Source: Methylovorus glucosotrophus | Lineage (GTDB): Bacteria; Pseudomonadota; Gammaproteobacteria; Burkholderiales; Methylophilaceae | Assembly: GCF_009858335.1 (NCBI RefSeq) | Contig: NZ_VMSE01000001.1 | Span: 1,550,001-1,614,000 of the forward strand | Direction: 5' to 3' | Length of the DNA stretch: 64,000 nt | Shown: one piece after another, positions 33,849-44,436 of the stretch | How positions within the stretch are numbered: the stretch's first letter is position 1 | Layout: every line of letters starts with the position of its first letter | Translations under genes and position numbers: made by a program | The notes under the pieces: generated by a model | What the model was told of the DNA's origin: nothing | The model's database searches: none | Seen by the model: only the letters and a program-made list of their open reading frames with translations

Positions 33849-35708
33849 CTATTTGCCACGGCGCTCCAGAAACAGGCTATTACCACTGATCTTTTTCGCC
33901 TGCTTCTTGGCAATTGTCATGGCCGCCGCCACTTCATGATGGCTTCTGAATCCTACCGGGTCTGCCTTGACGCTGCCGACTGACATGCTGACAAAAGGGT
34001 AAAACAGCGGATTCCCCTGACGGTCTTCGGCGGCAATACCCCCACGCTGCCGGTCTGCCTCATCATAGAAAGCCGGTATGGCCTGCGCCAGAATATTCAG
34101 AACACGCAGGCAGCGCTCTTCCCAATCCTCACTCTGAAAAATCAGGATGAAGTCATCGCCGCCAACATGACCGACAAAATCCAGCTCATTGGCGATCTGT
34201 TCATTCAAAAGTTTGCCCGTGTACTGGATCAGCTCGTCGCCGCGCCGGAAGCCATACACATCATTAAACGGCTTGAACGAATCAAGATCGCAATAACAGG
34301 CGTGAAAGGTAATGCCTGCCTGCAGCAGCCTGTCCATGTGCTCGTTGATCGGGACATTGCCCGGCAGCATGGTCAAGGGGTTGGCATAGCGCGCGGCATT
34401 GATCTGCATCTGGGTGATCTCGCGCAGCAGGTCGTGACCACTGCCCATGCCCAGGTAATTGCCCGACTCCGTAATGATGAAGCCATTGGATAAGTGATGT
34501 GGCTCCATATTGATGATGAGGTCACTCAGGGCCTGCAGGCTCAGGCTGTTGTCCACGACCAGGGGCTGGTTATCCATGAAAATGCTGCAATAGCGCTTGC
34601 CGTAGAGCTCACGGGTATATGGCCGCGCCAGATGATCAATCATGTTGTAGCGGCTGATCAGCCCCACCGGGCGTCCCTGGGCCACCACAGGCAGCGAATA
34701 CAGCGAAGGTTGCTTTTCAAATATCTGATACACATCATCATTGCTGGTCTGCGGGCTGACAGGCGACACATAGCGTATCAGCTTGCTGATGTTGGAACGC
34801 GCCTGCACGGGCACGGCAGCGCTCTGGTAGACATGCACGGCATTGCGCTGCATCAGTTCGGCCGCCACCGGGCTTAATGCCGTATGCAAGGAGGCTTGCG
34901 GTCGATTGATCAGATAGCCCTGCCCATACGGGATTTTCAGATCTTTCACGATCATGAGTTCGGCTTCGGTTTCTATGCCCTCGGCTATCACTTTGGTACC
35001 GGAGTTGAGCGCAATCTGCTGGATGGAGCGCACAAAGTCGAGCTTCACCTGATCCCGGTCTATATTGCGAATGAAATGCTTGTCTATCTTGACGTAATCC
35101 GGACGCAGCTCGGACCACAAACGCAGGCTGGAGAAGCCCTCGCCCAGGTCATCCATGGCGATTTCAAAGCCCATGCTGCGGTAGTGCTCGGCGGCATGGC
35201 GCAAGGTATCGTAATCAAAGGTAGGCGAGTTTTCGGTGAGCTCGATAATCACATCGTGCGGGTCCAGCCCAAGCTGATGTATATAGGAAAGCGTGGCGCC
35301 CCTTGCGACGTGCGGCTGTAGCAGAGAGGCCGGGCTGACATTCAGGAACAGTTTAGCATTCGCCCCCTGCTGGGCAAAGGACTCAAGCACCACCTGGCGG
35401 CTGAGATGTTCCACTTCGAGCAGCAGATGATGCTGCTCCGCCTCTTCAAACAAGGCAAGTGGCATGTGTAAACGTGTATCGGCAGGCCCACGAATCAAGC
35501 CTTCATGTCCAAAAATGCTGGCACTGCGCAAATCTGCAATCGGCTGAAAGACCGCCGTTAGCTGGCGGTGCTTGAGTATCTTGTGCAATTCCAGTGATGA
35601 AATGGCTGTTTCATCCTGCGCTGCCGCCCGAACGGCAAGTGCGGGTTGCAGTACTACCCTGGCGCCCCAGCCACTTAAATGCGATTGTTGTACATGAACT
35701 TGTCTCAT
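33849..35708 (-). CDS. EAL-CBS-GGDEF c-di-GMP protein
   Basis: This 619-residue soluble protein is a paralogue of the one at 7723–10080, without the Cache tail. The EAL domain (about 45–285) has the signature as GHEGLIR (Gly for Ala). It keeps LFLNVSP, IIELTEN, MDDLGEGF, YVKIDK and IAEGIE, so phosphodiesterase activity is plausible. A CBS pair (about 300–425) comes next, then GGDEF (about 435–610) with GGDDF. The gene is the last of a minus-strand series that begins at glgC, 95 bases after the ROK kinase gene, and ends at the 33781–33810 hairpin. It may therefore be expressed with glycogen genes, though a separate promoter in the 95-base gap is possible. Confidence 0.92.
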   Translation of the reverse strand: MRQVHVQQSHLSGWGARVVLQPALAVRAAAQDETAISSLELHKILKHRQLTAVFQPIADLRSASIFGHEGLIRGPADTRLHMPLALFEEAEQHHLLLEVEHLSRQVVLESFAQQGANAKLFLNVSPASLLQPHVARGATLSYIHQLGLDPHDVIIELTENSPTFDYDTLRHAAEHYRSMGFEIAMDDLGEGFSSLRLWSELRPDYVKIDKHFIRNIDRDQVKLDFVRSIQQIALNSGTKVIAEGIETEAELMIVKDLKIPYGQGYLINRPQASLHTALSPVAAELMQRNAVHVYQSAAVPVQARSNISKLIRYVSPVSPQTSNDDVYQIFEKQPSLYSLPVVAQGRPVGLISRYNMIDHLARPYTRELYGKRYCSIFMDNQPLVVDNSLSLQALSDLIINMEPHHLSNGFIITESGNYLGMGSGHDLLREITQMQINAARYANPLTMLPGNVPINEHMDRLLQAGITFHACYCDLDSFKPFNDVYGFRRGDELIQYTGKLLNEQIANELDFVGHVGGDDFILIFQSEDWEERCLRVLNILAQAIPAFYDEADRQRGGIAAEDRQGNPLFYPFVSMSVGSVKADPVGFRSHHEVAAAMTIAKKQAKKISGNSLFLERRGK

Positions 35709-35803
35709 GATGCCCCCTTTTCGGAGGCGAGCTTAACAGCGGTAGATGACAGTTTTGTGGCAGATTTGCGGAGTTTGGCTGGCAGTTTTGAGGCAAACCC
35801 TTG

Positions 35804-36733
35804 TCAGGAAGATGACGCGAGAATGATCTCAGCCAGCGCAGCAGCACCGATAATGCCAGCGCGATCGCCACTGGCAGAAGGCTGGACGCGCAGTCTGTCG
35901 CGGAGCACCGGTATCATGTCGTGCTCCAGTCGGGTAAAAAAAGCAGGTGCCATCAAGTCCCAAGCCTGACTAACGCCACCACCAATCACGATAAGCCCGA
36001 CATCTACGCTCTTGACGACATGCGCCAGCGCTTGTGCCAGTGCGGCACCGGCAAGGGAAAAAGCCTCCACCGCCGCCTGCCCACCTTCGCGCGCAGCCTG
36101 GGCAATGGCATTGACCTCCACGCGCTGACCGGTCGCCATGTGGTAACTCTGCGCTATGCCACTGGCGGACGCATATTGCTCCATGCAGCCATGATTGCCG
36201 CAGCCACATAACCGCCCACCAGGCTCCACAATCAAATGGCCGATTTCCATGGCAACCCCGTGCTCGCCGGTAAATGGGCGGCCAGCATAGATCATGCCGC
36301 CACCCACACCAGTACCGAGCCCGGCATAAAGAAGACTGTGTGGCTTGGGATCACAAAGTACATATTCGCCATAGGCCGCAGCCAGAGCATCGTTTTCCAC
36401 TACGACCGGCAGACCAATGGCGGCCGACAGATCGCCAGCCAGGTCCACATTGCGCAAGCCAGGCAGGTTGGGCGACTGCGCTACGGTACCGTGCACCGGA
36501 TCAATAAAGCCTGGGAAACCAATACCAACGGCCTTTGCCTGGGGATATTGCATGAGGCACTGGCGCAAGGTGGCCGCCGTAGTCGCAATAATCTGCCGCC
36601 ATGCCTCGTCCGGGGGGTGCCGGGCACACAGACCAGAAAAGTCAGCCAGTGCGCGCTGCTCATGAATCAATGCGTGGTGCTGCACCACGCCCACTCGCAG
36701 ATTGGTGCCGCCTATATCAACGCCTAAAAACAA
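35804..36733 (-). CDS. ROK-family glucokinase/sugar kinase
   Basis: This 309-residue ROK kinase has the ATP-binding MFLGVDIGGTNLRVGVV, catalytic Asp in VVENDALAAAYGEY, and GTGVGGGMIYAGRPFTGEHGVAMEIGHL. The zinc-binding ROK signature CGCGNHGCMEQYASASG is intact. Placed directly behind two GH57 enzymes, it most likely phosphorylates glucose released from maltodextrins to glucose 6-phosphate; fructokinase activity cannot be excluded. It starts 31 bases after the GH57 glucanotransferase gene. Confidence 0.88.
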   Translation of the reverse strand: MFLGVDIGGTNLRVGVVQHHALIHEQRALADFSGLCARHPPDEAWRQIIATTAATLRQCLMQYPQAKAVGIGFPGFIDPVHGTVAQSPNLPGLRNVDLAGDLSAAIGLPVVVENDALAAAYGEYVLCDPKPHSLLYAGLGTGVGGGMIYAGRPFTGEHGVAMEIGHLIVEPGGRLCGCGNHGCMEQYASASGIAQSYHMATGQRVEVNAIAQAAREGGQAAVEAFSLAGAALAQALAHVVKSVDVGLIVIGGGVSQAWDLMAPAFFTRLEHDMIPVLRDRLRVQPSASGDRAGIIGAAALAEIILASSS

Positions 36734-36764
36734 ATGCCTATCCCCTGTTCAACAGCTTTTACGG

Positions 36765-38792
36765 TTATTTGACATGCAGACTGATGGTCAACGGACCATG
36801 CATCTGATTCAATGGCCAGCTCAGTTCCAGCGTCACCGCCTGCATGATTTTTTCAAACCCGGCCTCGGATTGCGACACACTGAAATGCGGGTATGTATTC
36901 AAATGGCACGGAATATTGACATCCAGCTGGAGGGCGCCGCCCAGGACTTCGTCTTCCAGGGTCAATCGACTCAGTTCGGGCCATTGCAAGGGCTGACCGA
37001 ATCCACCGGGAATGTGGTCCCCAATGACAAACCGACCGGCGGGACCATCGCAGCTGGGCATGGCCAGATTGATTTCAACCTTGAAGACACCATTTGCGCT
37101 GGACGTTACTTCATAGCTGACATCAAGGGACTCGCCTTGCACACTGATTTTCTTCTGGAAAGTCAGTCCCTTATGTTCGGCTTTGTAATGCACCGCATTT
37201 TTGCCACCCGCAGCAGGCTTGTAGCTGAGGCCAGTAAAACTATCGGCCTCGTGCATGACAAAGTCACAAAACAGTACTTTTCGATAACTGTCCGTAGCAA
37301 GATCAGCCTGGGTAATCTCGTGCTTGAGGCTGAGGCGCTCATGCGGATTGGCGATGCCCTCCCCGCTATGCGTATGCTCGGGCTGGGCGTGTACCTTGCG
37401 GTGATAATGTTCCTCTTGCCGGGTCAAGGTATCGCCGAAATTATGATGCAAGCGGTAGGTGTCAAATTCACAAACGGAGGCTGTCCCATCCTGACGAATC
37501 ACCGCCTGAACCTCACCACTATGCAAGAACACTTCATCGTGACCATCGAGGTCGATATCCTCCATGACCTTGATGGGACGGCTGGACACTTTGTCCAGCA
37601 GGCTTTCCAGCTTGAGCATAGCGTTATAGACCGCCCGCCGCAAATGCGGCAGGTAAAGACCGCCGAACAAGCCATGCCAGTAGGCATCATTGGCCTGCGA
37701 TTCATACAAGGCCTGGCGCATATCGGCCGTTTTCTTGTTGTCCGGCAGCTGGTTAAAGCGTTCTGACAAGGCCAGCATGCGCTTGTGCATCCAGTTTGAT
37801 TCCGGATAACGCATGAAGAAATTCCGCCAGATACCCCCACGCACATAGGGCTTGGTAATCTCGTAGCGATTATTGTATTTTTCCTGCCCGACCAGATCGG
37901 CGTAATGATGCGCCGCTGGCACAGGAAGGGTCCATTCGTTCATTTCAATATACGAAGCGGTTGGCAGATAAACCACGCCGCGAGTTTTGGCCATGGCATG
38001 GTAATCAATATAGCGCATGGGTTTGATAATCGATGAAGCCAGTACGCCTTCAATGAAGTTACGCAGCCAGCCACGCTCATACACCCACTCATAGGTTTCG
38101 GGCCAGATGCCAAACTTTTCAATGTCATCAAAGTAAATGGCAGCCGCCTGCTTGCTGTCGTCAGCCAGACTTTCCAGGTAGCCCACCACTTCTTCGGCTG
38201 GGGAGAACGGCAGGCGATAGCGCAGGGACTCGGAGATGGGGAAGAGATCAATCTGGCGGCCATCTTCTTCCGTGGTGTAGTAGCCCTTGAGCGCGTCGCC
38301 GCCGCGGCCGGTGCACATGAAGTGATAATCGTCGACCATGACATAACGGATGCCGGAATCCGACAGCGCGGGCACTACCGTGGCCTCCCAAACGCGCTCG
38401 GTCAGCCAGGCGCCCTGTGGCGTCTGCCCCAATTTTTTCTTGAGGCAGGTGGAAAGCATGCCGATTTGCCCGACGCGATCGCGAGCGGGAATAGAAGCCA
38501 GCACAGGCTCGGTAAACCCCGCCCCTACCAGTTCCGCCTGTTCACGCGCCACCATTTCCTTGAGCAAGGCCATGTCTTCCGGGTATTTGTTCAACATGTA
38601 CTCCAGCAGCCAGCCGCTGATGTGAATGGCAAACTTGAATGCCGGGTACTCATGCAACACACGCAAAAAAGGCCCATAGCAGCGTACATGCGCATCATCC
38701 AGCACGCTCTCGAAATTGCCCACGGGCTGGTGCGCATGGACTCCCAGCAAAAGTGCAACGGTCTTGGCCAAATTACGCTCCTGTCGCTTCAA
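36765..38792 (-). CDS. GH57 4-alpha-glucanotransferase/alpha-amylase
   Basis: This 675-residue cytoplasmic GH57 enzyme has the N-terminal LLLGVHAHQPVGNF (metal or substrate His pair), nucleophile Glu in AWLTERVWEATV, and general acid Asp in IYFDDIEKFGIWPETYEW. The C-terminal 330 residues form the beta-sandwich (DUF1925/1926) domains found in Thermococcus-type 4-alpha-glucanotransferases, ending in LSWPLNQMHGPLTISLHVK. It should disproportionate maltodextrins and release glucose. It lies in the glgC operon between another GH57 gene and a ROK glucokinase, so substrate and product are handled by its neighbours. Confidence 0.88.
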   Translation of the reverse strand: MKRQERNLAKTVALLLGVHAHQPVGNFESVLDDAHVRCYGPFLRVLHEYPAFKFAIHISGWLLEYMLNKYPEDMALLKEMVAREQAELVGAGFTEPVLASIPARDRVGQIGMLSTCLKKKLGQTPQGAWLTERVWEATVVPALSDSGIRYVMVDDYHFMCTGRGGDALKGYYTTEEDGRQIDLFPISESLRYRLPFSPAEEVVGYLESLADDSKQAAAIYFDDIEKFGIWPETYEWVYERGWLRNFIEGVLASSIIKPMRYIDYHAMAKTRGVVYLPTASYIEMNEWTLPVPAAHHYADLVGQEKYNNRYEITKPYVRGGIWRNFFMRYPESNWMHKRMLALSERFNQLPDNKKTADMRQALYESQANDAYWHGLFGGLYLPHLRRAVYNAMLKLESLLDKVSSRPIKVMEDIDLDGHDEVFLHSGEVQAVIRQDGTASVCEFDTYRLHHNFGDTLTRQEEHYHRKVHAQPEHTHSGEGIANPHERLSLKHEITQADLATDSYRKVLFCDFVMHEADSFTGLSYKPAAGGKNAVHYKAEHKGLTFQKKISVQGESLDVSYEVTSSANGVFKVEINLAMPSCDGPAGRFVIGDHIPGGFGQPLQWPELSRLTLEDEVLGGALQLDVNIPCHLNTYPHFSVSQSEAGFEKIMQAVTLELSWPLNQMHGPLTISLHVK

Positions 38793-38848
38793 TCGTTAAA
38801 AGTGTATGTTTCATGACTTAAAGTGGGATGCACTTAAAGCGCGATGAG

Positions 38849-40567
38849 TTAGGCTTCCTGCCCACGCCGCATGGTACCGCCGACTGCAGGGTCTCCAGCG
38901 CCCACGCTGATGGGGTGATTCAATACCTCCGGCACTGGCAGCTTGAGCAAATGGTACAGATTGCTCAGGTTGCGCCGGTAAAGCCGGTCAAAACTGTCGA
39001 CACTCATGGCGGAGTTGTAATCGCCAAACCACCAGAACCAATCGGAGCCTTCACAAATGGCCAGCTGCCGCTCGCACGCCACGATTTCCTCCTGAGTAAG
39101 CAGGCCATCCTGCATCGCCCGGTCATAGCATTCCTTGGCATCACACAGCAGATCCCAGCCCCGATTTTTTTCGGCAGAACCTATCCAGGTGCTGAAGCTG
39201 CCATAGACCCAGCTGCCAGCTGCCACCTCCGGCAGGGTTTCCATCGCCACCGTATTGCCTGGCATGGCAAGAATGTCGCTGAAGGTTGCCATCTCGATAT
39301 TGGGATGATCCACCAGAGCGGCATAAAGTTCGCTGAGAAAGTAATAAGCGTTGTAGGGATAGTATTCCCAGGCATTTTCGCCATCGAGAATCACACTGAC
39401 CACGGGGCACTGCGTGCGGGTATTGGCTGACTGAATCTGCTCCAGCGAGCGGATAAAGTCGCTCACCGCCTCGCTGGCGTAAAGCTTGGAATATTCGAAG
39501 CCGATCTTGTCCGACAGCCCGTCATCGCGGAAGAAACACAGAATGTCATGATGACCATCGGTAATGCGGTATGGCTGATACAGGTAATCCTGCTTGGCCA
39601 GGCCGAAGCCTTCAAATGATTTGTAAAGGCTGTGCGTCAGGACGCCTTCGCCGGTAGCGGCCCACTTAAGTCCGTGTTGCGCCATCAGGGTGAGTGTGGC
39701 GTAAGACACGGCTCCCTCGGCCGGCCACATGCCGGTTGCCGGCTTGCCGAAACGCGTGGCATGCGATGCCTGCGCCTGGCGGATATGGGCACAGGCCCTA
39801 TCGCTACCGCCCGGATACCTTGGACTATGCGGCAAAGGCGCATACGGCATGGCGTCGCGGGTAGATTTGAAATCAAGCAGCAAAGGGACGATGGGATGGT
39901 AATGCGGAGTGGTGGAGAGCTCGATGCGCCCCTGATCCTGCAAGGCTTTATAACGCGGGATCAAGCCGCTGATCAGCTCGCCGATCAGGCGAAACAGGGC
40001 ACGCCGCTCGTCCAGGGTAAATTGCGTCCCTTTCTCCATCAGCTTTTGAACAAAGGTGTTGGTCCGGCGTATGCTTTCGCCCGTCCATGCCAGGTGATAC
40101 CAAACCAGCAAGTCAGCCTTGTACTGGGCAGAAAGATAATTGAAGGCTGCACTGCCCTCGATCTGCAGTGCTTTGTAAATATTGTGCAGTCGCTGGTAAT
40201 GCGCAAAGGGCGCCAGCATTTTTTCGTGGTGGCTTTTGAAGCAACTATCAATAATCAGATTGCATTGATCGGTGCTGATATTGTCCAGCGCCTCTTCAGC
40301 CAGAAGCGCCAGCAATGGATCGCGAATATCGCCCGTTGCAAACTGATCGCTGTAATCTTCCAGTTGGTCGAGCAATACAGGCACAAAATTGAAGGTAACC
40401 CGGGCCTGCGGGTTGGCCTCCAGGTGCCATGCCATGTCGGTGTAATCCTTGATGGCGTGCAGGTAGGTCCAAGGCAGCACATATTGCCCGGTCAGCGTAT
40501 CGCGATAGTCGGGCTGATGCATGTGCCAGTAAAGATTAAGGTAAAGCTTGGGGCGTTTATCCGTCAT
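38849..40567 (-). CDS. GH57 family glycoside hydrolase (COG1449 type)
   Basis: In this 572-residue protein, LYLNLYWHMHQPDYRD contains the GH57 His pair. The candidate nucleophile is the Glu in TGMWPAEGAVSYATL and the acid is the Asp in VSVILDGENAWEYYP. FSTWIGSAEKNRGWDLLCDAK is the conserved substrate-cleft segment. Members are called alpha-amylase/alpha-mannosidase; the exact specificity is not certain. ATG at 40567 with GAGAGG upstream is preferred over a TTG four codons earlier. It follows glgC by 71 bases, and a role in trimming or branching storage glucan is likely. Confidence 0.85.
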   Translation of the reverse strand: MTDKRPKLYLNLYWHMHQPDYRDTLTGQYVLPWTYLHAIKDYTDMAWHLEANPQARVTFNFVPVLLDQLEDYSDQFATGDIRDPLLALLAEEALDNISTDQCNLIIDSCFKSHHEKMLAPFAHYQRLHNIYKALQIEGSAAFNYLSAQYKADLLVWYHLAWTGESIRRTNTFVQKLMEKGTQFTLDERRALFRLIGELISGLIPRYKALQDQGRIELSTTPHYHPIVPLLLDFKSTRDAMPYAPLPHSPRYPGGSDRACAHIRQAQASHATRFGKPATGMWPAEGAVSYATLTLMAQHGLKWAATGEGVLTHSLYKSFEGFGLAKQDYLYQPYRITDGHHDILCFFRDDGLSDKIGFEYSKLYASEAVSDFIRSLEQIQSANTRTQCPVVSVILDGENAWEYYPYNAYYFLSELYAALVDHPNIEMATFSDILAMPGNTVAMETLPEVAAGSWVYGSFSTWIGSAEKNRGWDLLCDAKECYDRAMQDGLLTQEEIVACERQLAICEGSDWFWWFGDYNSAMSVDSFDRLYRRNLSNLYHLLKLPVPEVLNHPISVGAGDPAVGGTMRRGQEA

Positions 40568-40638
40568 GTGGCCTCTCAAGACAGCAGGCTGCTGCTGTAC
40601 TGAACAATGAAAGTCCCCAGGCCAGTGCCCGGGAACGC

Positions 40639-41919
40639 CTATCTTGCTTGATGTATGGATTGCCCCAGCATATCCGGGGTGACCAGCGTGATTCCCTTTT
40701 CAGATACGTAAAACCGCTTGCGATCCTGGTCCGGGTTTACCCCGATTTCCATGCCGTCGGGGATTCGAGTGCCTTTGTCGACCACTACCCGTTTGAGCGT
40801 GACATAGCGGCCTATGTCCACCTTGGGCAGAATGACCGAGTCTTCAATATTCGAATAGCTATTGACGCGAATATCGGAAAACAGCACCGAGCGGCTGACC
40901 TTGGCACCACTGATAATGCATCCGCCGGATACCAGGGAGTCGGTTGCCATGCCGCAACGATCTGCATTGTCAAACACGAACTTGGCGGGCGGCAGCTGCT
41001 CCTGATAGGTCCATATTGGCCAGTGACGGTCATAAAGATTCAGCTCGGGAATCACTTTGGTCAGCTCCATATTCGCTTCCCAATAAGCATCAACCGTACC
41101 AACATCGCGCCAGTAATAATTGCCGTCGGATGCGCCAACGCAACTTTCGGTAAACCGGTGGGCGTAAACACGATACTTTTTGATCATGTAGGGAATGATG
41201 TCGCGACCAAAGTCATGTTGCGAATGCGGAGCGTCAGCATCGCGAATCAATTGCTCGTAAAGAAACGATGCATTGAAGACATAAATACCCATGCTGGCGA
41301 GCACCTGGTCCGGATTATCCGGCAGTGGCTTGGGATTATCTGGCTTCTCACTGAAGTCGATGACGCGGTCTTCATCATCCACCCCCATTACGCCAAAGGC
41401 CTTGGCATCTTCCACAGGGACATTCACGCAAGCCACCGTCATATCGGCTTTGTTCTTCACATGCGAAGCCAGCATCTGACCATAATCCATCTTGTAGATA
41501 TGGTCGCCAGCCAGAATCAGCACATACTCGGCACCTGTGTTACGCAAGATATCCAGATTCTGAAAAACGGCATCCGCCGTGCCTTTGTACCACTCTTCCT
41601 GAATGCGCTGCTGCGCCGGAAGAAGCTCGACGAACTCATTGAATTCACCGCGTAGAAAGCCCCAGCCGCGCTGGATATGCTGCATCAGGCTATGTGATTT
41701 GTACTGGGTGACAACGCCGATACGGCGTACGCCCGAGTTCATGCAATTGGACAGCGGGAAGTCAATGATGCGGAACTTGCCGCCGAACGGCACCGCCGGT
41801 TTGGCACGCCAATTGGTGAGATCTTTGAGACGGCTACCTTTACCGCCAGCGAGAATTAAAGCGACCGTATTTTTGGTCAGGGCACTAATGAAGCGAGTTG
41901 AGGTCAAATCCTGGTGCAT
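40639..41919 (-). CDS. glgC: Glucose-1-phosphate adenylyltransferase
   Basis: This 426-residue ADP-glucose pyrophosphorylase carries out the first committed step of glycogen synthesis. The nucleotide motif is [48 protein letters not shown] and the catalytic [16 protein letters not shown] follow. The left-handed beta-helix at the C-terminus ([20 protein letters not shown] to [14 protein letters not shown]) bears allosteric sites. Start ATG with CAGGAG nine bases upstream. TATAAT lies only eight bases before the AGGAG, so the leader may be very short. It is the first gene of a probable glgC–GH57–GH57–ROK operon, divergent from glgB. Confidence 0.97.
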   Translation of the reverse strand: MHQDLTSTRFISALTKNTVALILAGGKGSRLKDLTNWRAKPAVPFGGKFRIIDFPLSNCMNSGVRRIGVVTQYKSHSLMQHIQRGWGFLRGEFNEFVELLPAQQRIQEEWYKGTADAVFQNLDILRNTGAEYVLILAGDHIYKMDYGQMLASHVKNKADMTVACVNVPVEDAKAFGVMGVDDEDRVIDFSEKPDNPKPLPDNPDQVLASMGIYVFNASFLYEQLIRDADAPHSQHDFGRDIIPYMIKKYRVYAHRFTESCVGASDGNYYWRDVGTVDAYWEANMELTKVIPELNLYDRHWPIWTYQEQLPPAKFVFDNADRCGMATDSLVSGGCIISGAKVSRSVLFSDIRVNSYSNIEDSVILPKVDIGRYVTLKRVVVDKGTRIPDGMEIGVNPDQDRKRFYVSEKGITLVTPDMLGQSIHQAR

Positions 41920-41999
41920 TATTACTACTCCTGAATTATAGTTGTAATTAGTGCGTGAAGGCCGCCGTTATGGACTCCACAGCCTGTGTAGAGGCCGTT

Positions 42000-42017
42000 G
42001 TGACTCATTATAGTCAC
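42000..42017. promoter_or_regulatory. Palindrome in glgC–glgB divergent spacer
   Basis: GTGACT–CATTAT–AGTCAC is a perfect 6+6 inverted repeat with an AT-rich centre, 65 bases before the glgB start and 81 before glgC on the other strand. Its position suits a shared operator for both glycogen genes. Confidence 0.45.
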
Positions 42018-42081
42018 GATAATTGACGGATATCCAGTAGATTTAATTCCTTAATCCAGATATTTTTTTTCGATTGCCATT

Positions 42082-44262
42082 TTGCCAAAGCCCAATAAAA
42101 ACGATGAATTATCGCTGATTCTTCAAGCGAAACATTACAACCCGCATAACGTGCTTGGATTGCATGTGCATGACGGGCAGCACAGTTTTCGCGCATTTTT
42201 GCCATTCGCCGAACAGGCATGGCTCAAATTAGGGCATGCCTGGCAACCTCTAGTCCGTGGCGAATCAGATGGTTTTTTTGAGTGGTCAGGCCAGGAACAG
42301 CCTGAAACACCATGCCAGCTCAGGATTGAGCAACATGGGGAAATCATTGAAACCTGGGACCCCTATTCCTTTGGCCCAATGCTCAGCAATGACGAGTTGT
42401 ACTTGCTAGGTGAAGGCAAACTCAAGCTGGCCTACCGCACACTGGGCGCACATCTGTGTACGCACCAAGGGGTTGCCGGCGTTCGCTTTGCCGTATGGGC
42501 GCCCACAGCCGAGCGTGTAAGCGTTGTCGGGGATTTCAATCAATGGGATGGCCGGGTTCACGCCATGCATTGCCATGGCTCCAGCGGCGTGTGGGAGCTC
42601 TTCATCCCCCAGCTCACCGAAAATCAGCTCTATAAATTTGAAATTCGCAATCGCAACACCGGCAATCTTCATGTCAAAACCGACCCTTACGGCTTCAGCT
42701 TTGAGCAGTTGCCCGGCACTGCCAGCAAGATCACCCGGCTGGACGGCTACCAATGGCAGGACGATGCCTGGCTCAAGGCACGTGCAGAACGGGATTGGCT
42801 GCACGCCCCACTTAACTGTTACGAAGTGCATCTCGGATCCTGGCGGCGCGATGAGCACGGCCATTTCCTCGGGTATCGGCAGCTGGCCGAGCAACTGATC
42901 CCTTATGTTCAGGACATGGGCTACACCCATATTGAGCTATTGCCAGTATCCGAACACCCCCTCAATGAATCATGGGGCTATCAGACCACGGGCTATTTTG
43001 GTGTCACCAACCGTTTTGGCAGTCCCGATGATTTCCGTTACTTCGTGGATCGCTGTCACCAGGCGGGCATTGGCGTGATTCTGGATTGGGTGCCTGGGCA
43101 TTTCCCCAAAGACGACTGGGCGCTGGCCCGCTTTGATGGCTCGGCGCTGTTTGAGCACGAAGACCCGCGCCTGGGTGAACACCAGGACTGGGGCACATAT
43201 ATTTTCAATTACGGCCGCAATGAGGTACGTAACTTCCTGATCAGCAATGCCTATTACTGGCTTAAGGAATTGCACATTGATGGTTTGCGCGTGGATGCCG
43301 TGGCGTCCATGCTTTACCTCGACTACTCGCGCAAAGAGGGCCAATGGCTGCCCAACAAATTTGGCGGCCGCGAGAATCTGGAAGTCATCGACTTTCTGCG
43401 CCAGCTCAACATGATGGTGCATGAGGATTTTCCTGGCGCCCTCACCATCGCCGAAGAGTCCACCTCTTTCCCCATGGTTTCACGCCCGGTTTATCTGGGC
43501 GGCCTTGGTTTCTCCATGAAGTGGAATATGGGCTGGATGAACGACACGCTGTCGTACATGACCAATGATCCTATACATAGGCGTTATCACCAGCAAAAGC
43601 TCACGTTTGGGCAGCTCTATGCCTACACGGAAAACTTTTTGCTGCCCTTCTCGCATGATGAAGTTGTCCATGGCAAACGCTCCTTGCTGGAAAAAATGCC
43701 GGGCGATACCTGGCAAAAGTTTGCCAACCTGCGTTTGCTAATGACTTACCAGGCCACGATTTCCGGCAAAAAACTCAGCTTCATGGGCAATGAAATTGGG
43801 CAAAGTCGCGAATGGAATGTTAACGCATCGCTGGACTGGCATTTGCTGGGAGAGCATTTCAACCAGGGCATTCAGCGCCTCTGCCGCGATCTTAACCATG
43901 CCTATAAAAACTATCCCGCCTTACACGCGCTGGATTTCGAGCAGACCGGATTCCGCTGGATAGACTGCAACGATGCCGAGCAATCCACGATCAGCTTTGT
44001 ACGTACAGGTCAGGCGGGCGAAGCTCTGGTTGTCTTGCTCAACTTCACCCCAGTGCCGCGCATGCAATACCGGATTGGTGTTCCTCAGGCAGGCAGCTAT
44101 CGCGAGCTGATCAACAGTGATGCCGAATGCTATGGCGGCAGCAATATGGGCAATGGCGGCCTGTTGCACAGTGAACCTGTGCCCTGGATGGGTTGTCAGC
44201 ACTCCATTGAACTTACCTTGCCACCGCTTGCCGGACTGATATTGAAGCCCGAATCTGCATAA
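42082..44262 (+). CDS. glgB: 1,4-alpha-glucan branching enzyme
   Basis: This 726-residue GH13 enzyme introduces alpha-1,6 branches into glycogen. An N-terminal GlgB domain ([15 protein letters not shown]) and a CBM48 domain ([25 protein letters not shown]) precede the catalytic barrel. The barrel motifs are nucleophile Asp in [17 protein letters not shown], acid Glu in [12 protein letters not shown], and [12 protein letters not shown]. The length matches two-N-domain GlgB. The start is a TTG after an oligo-T stretch with no Shine-Dalgarno, so translation may be weak or the true start different. Pgi follows 174 bases later. Confidence 0.96.
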   Translation: MPKPNKNDELSLILQAKHYNPHNVLGLHVHDGQHSFRAFLPFAEQAWLKLGHAWQPLVRGESDGFFEWSGQEQPETPCQLRIEQHGEIIETWDPYSFGPMLSNDELYLLGEGKLKLAYRTLGAHLCTHQGVAGVRFAVWAPTAERVSVVGDFNQWDGRVHAMHCHGSSGVWELFIPQLTENQLYKFEIRNRNTGNLHVKTDPYGFSFEQLPGTASKITRLDGYQWQDDAWLKARAERDWLHAPLNCYEVHLGSWRRDEHGHFLGYRQLAEQLIPYVQDMGYTHIELLPVSEHPLNESWGYQTTGYFGVTNRFGSPDDFRYFVDRCHQAGIGVILDWVPGHFPKDDWALARFDGSALFEHEDPRLGEHQDWGTYIFNYGRNEVRNFLISNAYYWLKELHIDGLRVDAVASMLYLDYSRKEGQWLPNKFGGRENLEVIDFLRQLNMMVHEDFPGALTIAEESTSFPMVSRPVYLGGLGFSMKWNMGWMNDTLSYMTNDPIHRRYHQQKLTFGQLYAYTENFLLPFSHDEVVHGKRSLLEKMPGDTWQKFANLRLLMTYQATISGKKLSFMGNEIGQSREWNVNASLDWHLLGEHFNQGIQRLCRDLNHAYKNYPALHALDFEQTGFRWIDCNDAEQSTISFVRTGQAGEALVVLLNFTPVPRMQYRIGVPQAGSYRELINSDAECYGGSNMGNGGLLHSEPVPWMGCQHSIELTLPPLAGLILKPESA

Positions 44263-44283
44263 GGCCTGCATCACATTCGCTGA

Positions 44284-44295
44284 TTTATTAATAAA
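44284..44295. repeat. AT palindrome upstream of pgi
   Basis: TTTATTAATAAA is a perfect 12-base palindrome between glgB and pgi, in an AT-rich stretch likely to hold the pgi promoter. Weak as a functional signal by itself. Confidence 0.25.
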
Positions 44296-44307
44296 ATGTT
44301 AATTAAG

Positions 44308-44321
44308 CCAGTCTAGACTGG
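44308..44321. promoter_or_regulatory. 14-base perfect palindrome upstream of pgi
   Basis: CCAGTCTAGACTGG is fully self-complementary and lies 115 bases before the pgi start. A similar TTAGACTAG half follows at about 44353. It may be an operator for a dimeric regulator of pgi. Confidence 0.4.
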
Positions 44322-44436
44322 GCTGGCAGTATCGAAATATCGTAAAAATAGTTAGACTAGTAGCCAAATGCCACGCAGCAAGTGCGCATACCGCTAACAA
44401 CACAACCTTCCAATACCGAATAAACTAAAAAACTGC

